64,000 bases of DNA from Aralia elata (Eukaryota > Streptophyta > Magnoliopsida > Apiales > Araliaceae). A program made the position numbers and the translations under genes. The notes beneath the pieces are model-generated. The model was not told the origin of the DNA. It ran no database searches and saw only the letters and a list, made by a program, of their open reading frames with translations. Below are positions 32,902 through 46,147 of the stretch, one piece after another (position 1 is the stretch's first letter; each line of letters begins with the position of its first letter). Location of the stretch: contig CM068377.1 in NCBI GenBank assembly GCA_034770075.1, forward strand, positions 54,802,275 through 54,866,274, in the 5' to 3' direction.

Positions 32902-33285
32902 TGAAAGTAGTATGCCCTCAAGCCAATCATATAGGATATGATAAGCATTTACTTTGTAATCTTGTTCATTTATCAATAAAAGAATTTATTTAATTAAAGG
33001 CATTCTTTATCTATGTTTAATTAGTTGAATTAAATAAATGTGATAAACTCGTAGTTTTAGAGCAATGCTTTTAGAATCATGAAGAGTTCATGCTAATGAG
33101 ATCAAAATTCTAGATAGCTCAAAACTAGAACGTTCTTAATCATTGGATCACTAATGTGGGATTACTGATTCCGGATAGATTAGTACATACTATGCTTACT
33201 CTGTTGAAGAGGATGATTGATCTCATAATCATTTGTGTAAAGACACTAAAGCTAGTATGTAGGTGCTTATTGGAGAATAAGTTCA

Positions 33286-34612
33286 TGATGGGTGGGTTTT
33301 ATACCTACGAATCTAGTGCTTTTGAGCTTAATTTATTGCTATCTTTGAGTGTTTTTATTATCATTTTATTCGTTTTTGTGTTTATGTTATGCAGGAGGGA
33401 ATTAGAAGAGTAACAAGGTCAATCCAGGTGTTTGGGAACTAATCTTGAAGCTAGGGGCATCTTGGTAATTTTGGATATGGCGCCGGGGAGCTATAAATGA
33501 ATTGGATATGGCGCCGGGGCGCCAAAGGCAGTTTAGGTGCGGCAGTTTGTCTACTAGAAGCAGAGTTGGATACGGAAAAGGACTGAAAAATGCTTATCTT
33601 ATGTAATTAGGGCAACATTAGGAGAGTGGGTTATTATTTTATTGTTATTATTCTACTTTTCTAGAGAGAATATTAGAGATTTGGGGTGTGGATTACTTTT
33701 GTTCAAGCATTGGATTTTTATGTGGATTGAACTTTACTTTGGAATTTTATTCACAATTGGGTTTGATCAATCTTCTTCTTCTTTATTCAATTGTTTGTTA
33801 ATTTACCATGTGTAGATTTGATCCCATAATGGCTTTTGGTTCAGACATGAACTAATCTCCATTATGGGATTTTAACGGATTTTAATATGTAGTTTAATTA
33901 CAGACTTGATTGCTAGATTGATTTATTTATCATAAGGAATTTCTATCATGATTGTTTTGCATGTATGAATACTTGATCACCATTCGATTTCAGTACTTGT
34001 ATGGAATTGAAAAATAACATATAAGTATGGATTGTAATCATGATAGCTTGCGAATATGAGGCTTAATTGATTAGCTTAATATTTTGTGAATCAGATAGAA
34101 ATATACTGTTTCACCGTAAGAGTCAAAATAAGGACTTGTGCTTAAAATCAATATAATTGCAATTTCACATAGAAATATAGTGATTTTGGTTATAGTGGTG
34201 ATTACATGTTGTCTATCAAGTATGGATATTATGTAAGTAGGTCATAATGCATTGACAAATGATTATGTCTATTTTAGTGTCCTTGGCTATTTTTCTGTGA
34301 TATGTGAACCTTATAGCTTGATAGTGGTAATTAGATGAACTATTAGATGAAGTTAGGATCCCATTAATTCCAGGCTTGATATATTTTGTTAGTATTTGCA
34401 TAGTTAGTTATTAATTGATATAGGAATAATTTTGTCACCAAAAGTAAGTCATTAGTTTAAGCAAATAAGTATGGTGATAAAAGCTGATGCATAGTGATTT
34501 AATTTAATCCTGTCTCTGTGGGACGACACTCTACTTCCTCTGTATTACTTGTTGACCACGTATACTTGCGTGAGTTAGAGCTCTTTTATTTAAGACTTAA
34601 AAAGAGGCAACA
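33286..34612 (+). mobile_element. Athila-like solo LTR with target-site duplication GTTCA
   Basis: It starts TGATGGGTGGGTTTTATACC and ends AGAGGCAACA. GTTCA flanks it at 33281-33285 and 34613-34617; excision restores AATAAGTTCACTGAACG of the copia LTR, as seen intact near 40770 on the other strand. It contains the dyad GGCGCC-GG-GGCGCC (33510-33523) and a second partial word at 33478. Confidence 0.93.
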
Positions 34613-35637
34613 GTTCACTGAACGTGACACGCTTAAAAGAACACCTAATGGAGTTTTACTCGCCTGTCAATAGGAGTTCCTATAGTGATAGTAGTATAAG
34701 TGATCCTTAGACTAGAGATCATCATAGTACCTTGTGTATTCTGAGTTATGCTTTGTCATATTCCTTAAAACTCTTAGAGTAAATACTAGGGTATGTTCGG
34801 GTATAATAAAGTGTACATGGAGGTAGGTAAATGGTCAACATAAGATCTACCACTTCTAGTAAAGTGAGATAATGTCCTATGCGATTCGATGAATCACAAC
34901 TCAGAAATCCTTGGCCAAGGTGAAAGTAAATTAGAAAGGAGTTTCTAATATACATTAATCAGAGTTGTGCATTTGTGAATCAAAATGAATATGATCAAAT
35001 AAATAAAACTTGACAGAAATTCATGTTTTATATTTGATTGGGACATTGTGTGGTAGAATGATGGAATTGTATGGTAACTATTTACGGAATAGGTTCTATG
35101 TAATAAAACGTTGATTTCATATTATTCGGATAGTCATGATATACTGATGTAAGGTGTCTCTCATGATGCAGAATAAATATTATTTATTTATATTTGAATT
35201 AAAGGAGTTTAATTCATTATAAATAATATTAGAGTGGTTCTAATTTATTTATTCTACTACCGGTATAATATTAAACCTAAAGGGTCATACCGTAAAAGAA
35301 AAATATTGTTTTAGAAGTAATTGGCTTAATAATAAAAATTTAGAATTTGGAGAAATACTGTGACGCCCCCAAATTCGGGTACTTTCAAACCCGTATTCGG
35401 TGCAACACGGTACTAACCATACTACTAACATCCATCATTAATATCTCTACAACATGAATGTAATTACTACTTATTAAAGACATATTCTTACAAACCCAGG
35501 TTCTAATACCTTTCAAATGTTCATTCATAATATCATTCAAGTATTATTTACAATGAACCTAACTATTACATAGCACTGTTGTGCCTTTACTCGTTCATCT
35601 TTCCTTTCCCCTTATCCTTCCACACGTTCGGGCTTTG

Positions 35638-36383
35638 CTGAAAATATTTAATTACAAGCAAGGGTGAGCATTTGATTTCTCAGTAAGTAATAACAATTAA
35701 AAATAACAATATAAATAAGAATTACATATTGTCATTAACACAAGCTTCAACAACTAAACAATAGTTGTGAAGAAATCTGAAACAATTCTGATTAACAAAT
35801 ACTTTTGGAACTACATATTGACTGTCATGCTGAGCGGTCAAAAGACCAAGAACTTTTGTTTTCTTTTTGAAAAAGTTCAACAGTAATTCAACTATGAAAC
35901 CGTCTTAACTTATGGGCACGGTGGATGATCAGCTCGTTATGCCCTGCGTTGATCAACACTACATACTGAAACGACATTTGTGTTTTTGTTTTAGGCGCTT
36001 GAAGCCTTGTCGGGAAATGTCCGACTAAAATCTTCCCCATTTTAGGGTTGTTCATTCTCAGACTTGAGTCTATACCAAGTACAATTGGTTGGAAAGCTCT
36101 ATATAAACCAGTAACATTTTAGAGGATTATAATTGAAATCAATAAAATATTTAACATGTGTCTAGCCGAAACAAATGACTTAGATCATTCTTCAAGAATA
36201 GTTCAAGTATATTAGAACATAGCATTAAGTAAAACTTGATCAACTTATACCATTGCAGGTTTGAAACTTTTCACAATATACGCACATTGCGTAATCATAA
36301 CATACTTATATACATTCATGAGTGTATGATTAATAAATCATAAAACTTGCACATAATAAGTTGCACAAAGTTAGAACACTTGC
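35638..36383 (-). other. Candidate GC-AG intron in solo LTR
   Basis: Minus strand: donor AAAAG|GCAAGTG at 36384/36383, branch CTCAC with A at 35665, acceptor ATTTTCAG| at 35638, 27 bases on. Length 746 bp, close to 731-762 bp in the three comparable LTRs. Confidence 0.5.
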
Positions 36384-36839
36384 CTTTTGCGGTCTTTAGA
36401 CTTTTAGCGTTAATCGCCCTTTATAAGTCCTACACATTCAATGCACATAAACATACCAAATAGCCACGTATGGTCGCCATCTATGGTTTACAATATTCTT
36501 TAACTCATCTTTTATCATGCTTATTACAATTGAATTTGGAACCTTCTTTGAATCCCACATTGATTATCTTAGTGTGTTGACATCCATTCATCGGACTCTT
36601 GTCTTAGGTCATGTGAGTGCTTGAGTGATACGCTCGTGCGTACGCTCAATGCCTCATTATTTCATTACGCGCATCAATCGATAAATCTTTTTATTATATT
36701 TTTATAACTTCTAAGTTGATTCGAATCATTCTACCATTGAGTTATTTCAATTCCCGTACGCTTAAAATCAAGCCTTGGGAGGTATTAAACATGCACATCT
36801 AGGTTACTATGATAAACAAACCATTCTTGAAAATCTGCA

Positions 36840-37030
36840 GGTTCAGAGCGGTCGGCTCTGAATCCTTTAGTATTTAGCACTGGCGGCGCTGAGGTCTCTG
36901 TCCCAGCCCGTCCGAGCACTGAATTCTTCATTATTCAGAGCGGTCGGCTCTGAGTTCTAGGGTTGAGCGTGGTCGGCGTTGAGACTAGGCAAATTGAGCG
37001 CGGTCGGCTTTGAGACACAGCAGGTTCAGG
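36840..37030. repeat. Dyad words of TCAGAGC-GGTCG-GCTCTGA type
   Basis: About five copies; two have perfect 7-base arms (near 36844 and 36934). Others are degenerate (GAGCGTGGTCGGCGTTGAG, GAGCGCGGTCGGCTTTGAG). They sit upstream, in LTR direction, of the splice donor. Confidence 0.75.
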
Positions 37031-38979
37031 GCCATTTTCATTTCTTCTGCAACTTTATTCCGACGACGCGATCGACTCCCAATGCCCAATCCGACTTCTA
37101 GCATACCACATTAACCATAACTTCGTATATTTGGAATGATTTTCTCAAATTCCTAAAAATTTCAAATTTTAGCTCAAAAGTCCCGACTCGGACGACTTTT
37201 TTAATAAACGACATTTTCGACGTTTAACTTTCGTTTTAACATAACTCGTTCATCCAACATCGGATTGAACTCGTTCTTGAGCCTACGGCTCACATTTTTC
37301 ATGTCCTTCAAAAGCTACCATTTTAGACTTGCTCGAATGCGATAGCCAAAAATCTACCCCCACGCGGTATTAAGTTATATTATCGTTTTAAAACGCCTTT
37401 TCGGATATTTTTCGCCATAACTTGGTTATGGCAGATTTTTCCCCCGTTCCACATGGAACTTTCCATAACACATTCGTGGCCTATATCATATGACATAATA
37501 GCCACCCATTTGGTCCGTTTTACGTCCTTTACAAGTTTTTCAATCCATTACGCATAGGTTTAGGATTTTAACTTTCGTTTTCGCTTTCATGGCATTTACC
37601 GGTAAGTATTCACAAGGTTCTTATATATTACAACTTCCTTATCTCTCCATGATCCTTCTATGATCTTTATAACAACAACCACCGAAAAGCACTTCATAAC
37701 ATACTAAAAATCCTTTTAAAGTTATAAAAATAGAAAAGAAATAGATGAAGAACTTGGTTATTATTCATACCTTTCTTGTTTCTTGATTATCCTTCTTCTT
37801 GTTTTTTCTTCTTGCTAAATGATCAACGTTAATAGTTTGACCCTTCTTCCTTGATTATTAATACACACTTTCTTTTGATTTTTCCTTCTTTTCTCTTGGT
37901 TTTTCTCTCTATCTCTTCTCTCTTTCCTTCTTAGCTTTTTGGTAATTGAAGAGTGAAATGGCTAAGTTATATTAACCTAGCCAAATCCTCCAGCATTTAA
38001 CTCAACCATCCACACTAGTTAGATTAACTCATGCATGATTAAGGGACCTAATCATTGCTTAAGGCCTTATTTGGATGACTTAATGGATTAATGGGGAACC
38101 AAGCATTAATATTTTGTCTAAATATGGTAAGTCATGCTAGATGACTCACCCACTTGGTCCCCTCTTGCTCATATGGCTGGCCACTTTGGCCAAAAATACC
38201 CCTCTTTGTTTTAAGAATTATAAAGTTACTTTATGCTTTAATTAGCATTTCATTTAACTCTCGTTTCATCTTAGCTTGCTTAGCTCTTAAGTTTTAGGTT
38301 TTAACCCTAGGGCTTGAGCTATGGCTCAACCCTAGCCAAGCCGTCACGAACCCTAACTGAGCCGTCTCAAACCCTAATCCAGCCACTTTTAATCCCTAGG
38401 CTCATTTCGATTCGGTTACTTCAAAACTTTGTTTCGATTTTTAGTTTCCTTTTTATTTAACTATTTTAATTATTATAGTTAACCAAAAGTTTATTTTGCC
38501 CTTTTTATAAAATCGTTTAGGGTTTACTTATCTGAACTCGCTCGGTTACCCGATTTCGTTCTAGTTAGATTCTCTAACTCATCACGCATGCAAAACCTAC
38601 AAAATTTCTTTCGTCAGTTTTATTGGAGATTACGTCTCCCGTCCTCTAACAAATAAAATCTCATGATTCGAAATTTCGAAAAATGAAAAAGACATTTTTT
38701 GCGTTTTATGGATAGTGCTTTCAGAGTTTTTCTCGAAAAAAATTTATATTTCGTTTATGAAATCGCAACACATATACATAATCATATATCACGTTCATTA
38801 GGTCAATATCAACCTTTAAATCACATATCACACCATAACATTAATAAAATTCTTATTTTGTTCAATTATATTTGGAAACCCGAATTACAAGGATCCGAAT
38901 ATTTACAACTGTTACAAATACTAATATTTATAATTAAGTATTTGGAGAAATACTAAATTATAAATTAATAAGAGAAGTC

Positions 38980-38980
<1 letters not shown>

Positions 38981-39028
<48 letters not shown>

Positions 39029-39029
39029 A
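38981..39029. repeat. (TTA)n microsatellite
   Basis: About 16 uninterrupted TTA triplets in the copia LTR. The corresponding place in the minus-strand copia LTRs (39940-39957, 47263-47286) carries a shorter, interrupted array. Confidence 0.95.
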
Positions 39030-39348
39030 TAATTTAGTTCCTAAATAGTTTGGAAATTAAATTATAACTCCAAGTCCTAAAGGGTTTAGGATGAAAATTA
39101 GTCTATATAAGAAGAGGCCTTTTGATAGATTAGGGTTACACAATTAGACAATTCTAATTGCCATTGGAATTATATAATTCTCTACATCTAAGGAGTTATA
39201 TGAGAGAGAGAATTAGAGTTAGCCACCTAAGGTTTATAAAAACCTAAAATTTACTTCTTCAATAATCATCTCTTCGTGGATCACCATTAGAGCACTGCAC
39301 ACACTGAGTAGCTTGTGTTTGATCTATGGATTTAGAGGAGCATGAAGG

Positions 39349-41144
39349 TGTTAGGTTTGTACATAGCGCGAATATGCAATAAAATTACATAAATAGTGCG
39401 GAAGCGCGATAAAATCAGATTTTAAAATTTTATACAAACCATCACCATGATCTTTCTTTATGCACAATTATTAATTAAACGAAAGAGATGGAGAATAAGA
39501 ATTATACCCTTGTAGAATTCTAGCTTCCTCAGGTACAAGTTCACCTCCAATTCCATCGCGTTCTCCTTGAATTCCACCGATTAAATTCCTTCCTTTGATC
39601 AACGTTAGCCACCCAAGTGTTTGGCCTCTAGAGGTGATCCACCAAGGAATAATACTTGTTCAAGAAGATGGGTGTTGGCAAAACCCTAGTTTCTATCTCT
39701 ATAGAAATTGTAAGTACTCTCTACAATTCTTATGCAAGAGTGTGTAACCCTAATCTATGATAAGACTTCTCTTATTTATAGATGTAGGAAAACCCTTCCC
39801 TAAACTATTTAGGATTAGGGTTTCTATTCTAATTAAACTCCTTTAATTAAATTAAACTCCTAATCCAATTAGGAATTCATGTGAGAGTATTTCTATTAAT
39901 TAATTCCCAATCCCTATTAGGAATTAAATAATAGTAATAGTAATAATAATAATAAGACTCCTCTTATTAATTTATATTTATAATTTCTAAAATATTAAAT
40001 AATAAATATTAAGTTATTTAATTTATTCTATCTCCATAGACTAAATTAAATACACTTAACTTATTATTACAATTATGCCATTTACTTCTTAAATAAATAT
40101 TTTCCTTTTGCGGTGTGACCCTTTAGGTTCTCCATATTAAACCGGTTGTGAATAAATCAATTAGAACAATTCTAATCTTATTTAAATAAATAAATTAAAC
40201 TATTTAATTCATTTAAATAAATAATATTTATTCTACAATAAGGGTAAGCCCCCTTAGCGATCAACGACTTTCCAGATAATATAGATTTCAACATTAATCA
40301 TAAAAGAACCTTTCAGTGCATAGTTACCGTACAATTCAATCCTTCTACCATACAATGTCCCAATTAAATATAAGACATGGAATTACTGTCAAGTCTTATT
40401 TTATTTAATTATATGTATTTCGATTCTCAAATGCACAACTCTAATGCAAATTAGAAACTCCTTTCTAATTTCATTCTGCTTTGGCCAAAGACTTCTGAGT
40501 CGTCATTTATCGAATCACATAGGACATTCTCTCCTTTTACTAGAAGTGGTAGATTCTTTATTGATCATTCACCTATCTCCATGTATAACTTATTATACCC
40601 AATCATACCCTTTGATATACCCTAAAGGTCTTAAGGGACATGTCAAAGTATAACTCATCATACACAAGATACTATGATGATCTCAAGTCCAAGGATCACT
40701 TGTACTACTATCACTAGAGGAATTCCTATTGACAGGCGAGTAAAACTCCATTAGGTATTCCTTAGCGAGCCACGTTCAGTGAACTTATTCTCTAATAAGC
40801 ACCTACATACTTGCTTTAGTGTCTCCACACAAATGATTATGAGATCAATCATCCTCTTCATAAGAGCAAGCAACGTATGTACTAATCTATCTGGATTCAC
40901 TAATCCCCTTTTTAGTAATCCAACGATTAGGAACAATTTTAGTTTGTGAGCTATCTAGAATTTAGATCTCATTAGCATGATCACCATCATGATTCTAAAA
41001 ACATTGCTCAAAACTATGGGTTTATCACATTTAATATAACAGCACCATGTAGATAAAGTAAAATGCCTTTAACAAACGAATAAGATTACAAAGTATATGC
41101 TACATCATATCAAATATGATTGGCTTGTGTGCATACTACTTTCA
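39349..41144 (-). mobile_element. 3' LTR of complete copia
   Basis: Minus strand: TGAAAGTAGT (41144) to CCTAACA (39349). It pairs with 46674-48480. No gene is present. Confidence 0.93.
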
Positions 41145-41155
41145 ATCTCCCACTT
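41145..41155 (-). other. Copia polypurine tract
   Basis: Minus strand AAGTGGGAGAT precedes the LTR start TGAAAG. The plus-strand copia has AAGTGGGTGAT at the same place. Confidence 0.8.
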
Positions 41156-42850
41156 GCACTAAAGCCAATCGCCATAGTATCTAATACCCTTCTTCTCTAA
41201 GTGACGATTATCCTGCTGTTGGATAAAGCTTTAGTAGATGGATATGCAATGCTGTTCTCGAGAGTCCACTATCTCTATAGTGACTTTTCTTCTTTCAATG
41301 ATTTTACTAATCAAATGAAAGTGCCGCAACACATGTTTGAATCCAAGATGAGACTTAGGAACTATTCCTAGTTCTGTAATGAACTTTTCATCCAAACAAT
41401 CAACTTACAGCTTCATTTACAGCTATATACTTTGTCTTTGTCATTAAACCAGCAACTCTTTGCTGTTTGGAACTTTTCCAATTCACTACACCACCTTTCA
41501 AGGTAACGATTTACCTTAAAGTGGATTTGTTATAGTCTTGGTCAGTCTGAAAAAACTTGAGTCAGTTTAGCCCTCTAGTTTTAATTCGGACCTACCATGA
41601 ATTATGATTACATCTTCAATACCGGTTTAGTACTTAAAGATGTTTATCACTGTCTTACAGTGATCTTCTCTAGAATATGACTGATCAACATCAAGCCTAG
41701 TATATTCATTGCATGCATGATAGTAACTCATGCGATCTCTCTTTTAATTGGGGACAATTTTAGAGAGATACACTCCACGGCTCATCATCATGAGACCTTT
41801 CTTGGAGTTTGCAATGCTAAACGCCTTTAGCATCGAATGAATATACGTTCATTGGGTCAAGCCGAACATCCTTTTAAATCTATCTATATAGATTTCTATC
41901 CCAAATTTATAGGATGCTCCTCCCAAGTCATTCATAGAAGAATGTTTAGACAATTTTATCTTTACTGATTGTAGCATTGGTGTGTTATTCCTTGTCGGTA
42001 GTATATCAACATATAATACCAAGAATGTCACAGTGCTCCCACTTACCCTTTTGTACACACTAGGTTCATTCTCATTTTTGATAAAATCAAACTCTTTTAA
42101 TTGTCTCATCAAAATGAATGTTCCATTTTTGAGAAGCGTGCTTCAATCCATAAATGGATCATTGTAGCTTAAAACACGATTTGCTTCAACCTTTGAAACA
42201 AATTCCTCTGGCTGTATCATACATACATTCTCCTCAAGTCTTCATTGAGGAAGGGTGTCTCCACATCCATTTTTGCCAGATTTCGTAATAAGCTGCAATC
42301 ACAAGCAAAATCCAAATGGACTTGAGCATTACCCAGTAATAAGGTTTTATCACAGTCAACTCCTTGACTTTATTTGAAACCTTTTAAACAGGTCTGGTCT
42401 TATAGGTCTCCACCTTTCCATTTGCCCCAGTCTTTCTCTTAAAGACCCATATTCACACTCTTGGCACTATGCCCTTTTGTGGAGTAACCAGAGTATATAC
42501 TTGGTTCTCATACATGGAGTCCATTTCGGATTTCATGGCCATCTGCCATTTCTCTGAGTGTCTTCTACTCATAGCCTCATTGTATATAACTGGATCATCA
42601 TCCTCTATGATGCGTACCTCATCATCATCCTCTATGATGAATCCATACCTCCTAGGTATCTTCGGTACTCTTCCAGATTTACGATTCGGTTGTGGTACAA
42701 TAAGTCTATCTACAGGTTCCTCGATTCGACTTAAAGTGCTTTGTGGTTCTTGAACTCCTTCAAGATCTTTTACCCTCCCACTAGCTCCTTCAATGATAAA
42801 CACCTTTATCTAAGAAGGCAGCGTGTAGGATTATAGTAATAATACCCTAA
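41156..42850 (-). pseudogene. Copia RT/RNase H, degraded
   Basis: 42453-42803 is open: IIEDDDPVIYNEAMSRRHSE, then MKSEMDSMYENQVYTLV, the RT entry. 41849-42112 is open and contains EFDFIKNENEPSVYKRVSGS and TFLVLYVDILPTRNN; the expected YVDD is YVD with one Asp codon missing. Between and after these, frames shift often. RNase H (41300-41500) is only traceable by short blocks. Confidence 0.8.
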
Positions 42851-43330
42851 ACTTACTTTAGGATATCCCACAAGTCTGCACTTGTCAGATTTTGTCCCAA
42901 ACTTATCTTTGAAACCTTTTCACATAAGCTGGACAACCCTTATCTTAACATACTTAAGATTAGGAATCCTCCCTATCCATAACTTTTATGGAGTCTTGGG
43001 GCCAGATTTTTGAGGTTACCTTATTTTGTAGATATGCAGCCGTTTCTAGGGCATAACCCCAGATAGATACTAGAATGTCGGTAAAAATTATTATGGACTG
43101 CACCATGTCCAACAAGGTACAATTTCTCCTTTTAGATACACCAATCAATTATTGCGTATCAGGAAGTGTCCATTATGAGAAAATACCATTTTGAGATGAT
43201 CTAGAAACTCATTGTACAAGTATTCTTTCCTTGATCTGATCAAAGAATCTTAATACTCTGTCAATATGTTTCAAATGATTCAGACTTGTATTTCATCAAA
43301 TACACATATTCAACTCTTTGAATGACCATC
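42851..43330 (-). pseudogene. Copia integrase remnant
   Basis: 42960-43148 reads GVSKRRNCTLLDMVQS then WGYALETAAYLQNKVTSK, the C-terminal part of the integrase core. The catalytic Asp region is too decayed to identify. The N-terminal zinc finger is not found. Confidence 0.7.
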
Positions 43331-43699
43331 TCTTTTTCTTTTATTAGTTTGTTCAATTTGCAAAATAATTTTCATGTAAGTCAAGTATACAAAGTCTATC
43401 AAGTAATCTTCCAGTTTCAAACAAAACATTATCATTATAAATAGAACAACAATTGTTCTTAAATATAATACCAGAACCTTCCTTGTCCAACAACGGAAGT
43501 AATAATGTTTCTAAAGAGAACTGGAACATAATAACAACTTATTAACTTAATAGACTTGCCCGTAGGCAATGCTAAATTATAAGTTCCTACGGTTAATGCA
43601 TCAACCATTGCTTCATTCTCCACGCGTAAGATTACTTATTCTTTTTTTAGCTTTCTACTTCTGCTTAGTCTCTGCATTGGATTGCATACGTGAGAACTA

Positions 43700-44560
43700 C
43701 AGCCGGTATCCAATACCCAAGTAGAACCTTGACTTATAGAAAAATTTATTTCAATCATGAACAAACCCATATTTGTAACCGAAGCTTCACTAAGCTTCTT
43801 CTGGTTACCCTCTAGTTTTAATTCTAGTATCCAGGCTTATTGCAGTGGAAGCAAACTCCTTTGCTATCTGCATCAGTCTTGTTCTTATTGTCCTTTATTT
43901 TTGCCTTTCCTTTTACCTTCTTTGAATTGTTCTTCTTTTAAGAAGATCCTTTAGCCCTCTTCTGCTTCCTAGAAGAATCATCTACCAGTAAGACTTGGTC
44001 TTTCTTGGTTGGAAAGTGACTCTTTACAGTTTTACACATGTTTAAGCAACTCAGGCAGGCTGACATATAGCTTGTTCATGTGGAAATTCACAACAATTTG
44101 TGAGAAAGAGTCCGGAAGTGATTGCAAGATCAAATCTTGGATCAACTCTCCATCCATTAAAACCCAGTTGTCCCAATTGTTCAATCAAATTGATCATTTT
44201 AGGATATATGTCTGTACTGTAGTGCCATCGGTCATTCTAGATCGGAAGAGCTCCTTAGATATCTGATATCTAATAGTCCTACTTTCCTCACCCTTCAACT
44301 CCTTGAAGGTGCCGGAGTACAGTAGGAGCATCCATAGTTTCATGCTGACGCTGAAGCTTGTTACTCATGGATGCGAGCATGATGCATTGAGCCAACTGTG
44401 CATCATCTTGCTACTTTCTAAAAGTAGCAATCTCTTCCTTAGAGGCATTGTCTGCAACCATTGCAAGGATAGGCATATTAAGGACATAAGATAGCTTTTC
44501 AGCCTTGAGAACTATTCTCAAATTCCTTAACTATTCCGTGTTATTTGGTCCAGTTAATTA
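43700..44560 (-). pseudogene. Copia gag remnant
   Basis: The minus strand near 44195-44260 reads MTDGTTVQTYILKMI and LIEQL; after a shift, 44070-44175 reads GELIQDLILQSLPDSFSQIV and VNFHMNKL, typical of copia Gag (UBN2-type). A Lys-rich tail follows toward 43900. Frameshifts separate the blocks. Small plus-strand frames at 43757-44494 are antisense to it and not genes. Confidence 0.7.
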
Positions 44561-44806
44561 GCATCTAATATGCTCCGCAGTGATAGTAAATTAGACATTG
44601 TAAAATTCTATAAATGAATTTGTAATTTAACAACATTTCAGCATACATTCATTTTTAATTAATTACCAAAATAAATTAGGTCTTTATTTTAAATTGGTAT
44701 CTCCCTCTATTTTCATCAAACTATATTACCCTCATTATATAGTTGGGCAATTCTAATTAAAGATTTGCTAGTGAGACTAAGGATCCCATTTTAAATGTAT
44801 ATAGCC

Positions 44807-45095
44807 TTGTGGTGACACAACAAACGATATATAAATAAATAGGTAAACAACTATTGTCAATTACATCTCTATGTAACTCCTTGTATTTTGCCTCTTAGAT
44901 TATTTTGATCAAGTGGTGACACATCCGAATCAAAATTATCCAAGTTAAGTCCATCCTAGCACTTCCATATATTCGAAAGAAAAACACTGTCCTTGTGGTG
45001 ACACAACAAAACAGCATCGTTCAGTCTATGTATAAGCATCAAATATGATAAACCAACATCTTAAATATTTTAATACTTGCCTTGTGGTGACACAA
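44807..45095. repeat. TTGTG-GTGA-CACAA hairpin repeats in copia leader
   Basis: Perfect copies of TTGTGGTGACACAA at 44807-44820, 44993-45006 and 45082-45095, with a degenerate one near 44910. Each is a 5-bp stem with a 4-base loop. They lie between the PBS and gag. Confidence 0.75.
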
Positions 45096-46147
45096 CAAAC
45101 TCATATTAAATATTTAATACTCTATTGCTTTACCATGCTAGAAGGCGACGTTCGATATTCCAAATATCTTTAAACGCTTAGGACTTAATATGATTTCTTT
45201 GAGGGGTTTGTTATTATTTGTCTCATCTTGTTTAGCGCGCATGCACATATATATATAAAATACGCGTCATATTATTTAGCATGCGAAGCATGTTGTATAA
45301 TATATAATGTATACATAGCAAGCATGCACATATAGAATACTATATTCTACCCGGATTGATTATGGACTTTTATTCTAGTTTGGTTCACTAGAGCCGCCAA
45401 GTGAACCAAAAGGTCAAACCTAGGGTGCAAGAATTAAATTTAAATATAACTATTACATTTAAACCCGAGCTCCATTACAAACGGGTCTTCAAGCGCTCCT
45501 TGCTCCTTTGTCTCCAATTCTTCAAGTAATTCTAACTAAACCTATTACATAAACTATTTACAATAAATAGAAACCTTGATCAGCAGTCAAGGGGAGGTAC
45601 ATAGGAGGAAGATAGAATTTACATCAAGGAAAAACTAGAGAAGACGAGGTACGCAGACCCCATTTATAAAACCCATTCATTCAAGCATCCACTAAAATAA
45701 ATCCAATCACACATTGGTCAATAGTCCATAATCAATCCCTATTTATTATCATACATATCTCTATATATATCAATAAATAACATTCATCCCATGAATAATA
45801 AAATCATTCCATATATGCATTGATATCATTTAATGGGCAATATTAGTTAGTATAAAATTCAATTTCAACTCCAATTAGTTATCATGGAATCCAATTCCAA
45901 CTCTAATTAGTTATCATGAAATCCAATTTTAATTAAAATAAACTTCTTTATTTTAATTATATTCCAAATCAAAATAAACTCTTTTATTTTAATTTATCCA
46001 ATTTTTTTTTGAATAAAAATAAACTCCTTTATTTTTAATCAAATTCCAAATCAAAATAAACTCCTTTATTTTAATTAATATGGAAACCAATTTCAAGTTT
46101 AAAATAAACACCTTTATTTTTAACTTAAAATTGTTGGAAAATAAAAT

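Larger units (their letters stand above)
35359..38916 (-). mobile_element. Chromovirus-type solo LTR (3.56 kb), target-site duplication AATAC
   Basis: On the minus strand it runs from TGTAACAGTTGTAAATATT (38916) to ATTTGGGGGCGTCACA (35359). AATAC flanks it at 35354-35358 and 38917-38921. It contains dyad words (36840-37030), a GCAAGT donor, the CTCAC branch block and an AG acceptor. This copy, with both ends and a duplication, defines the LTR boundaries used for its truncated relatives. No gene is present. Confidence 0.9.
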
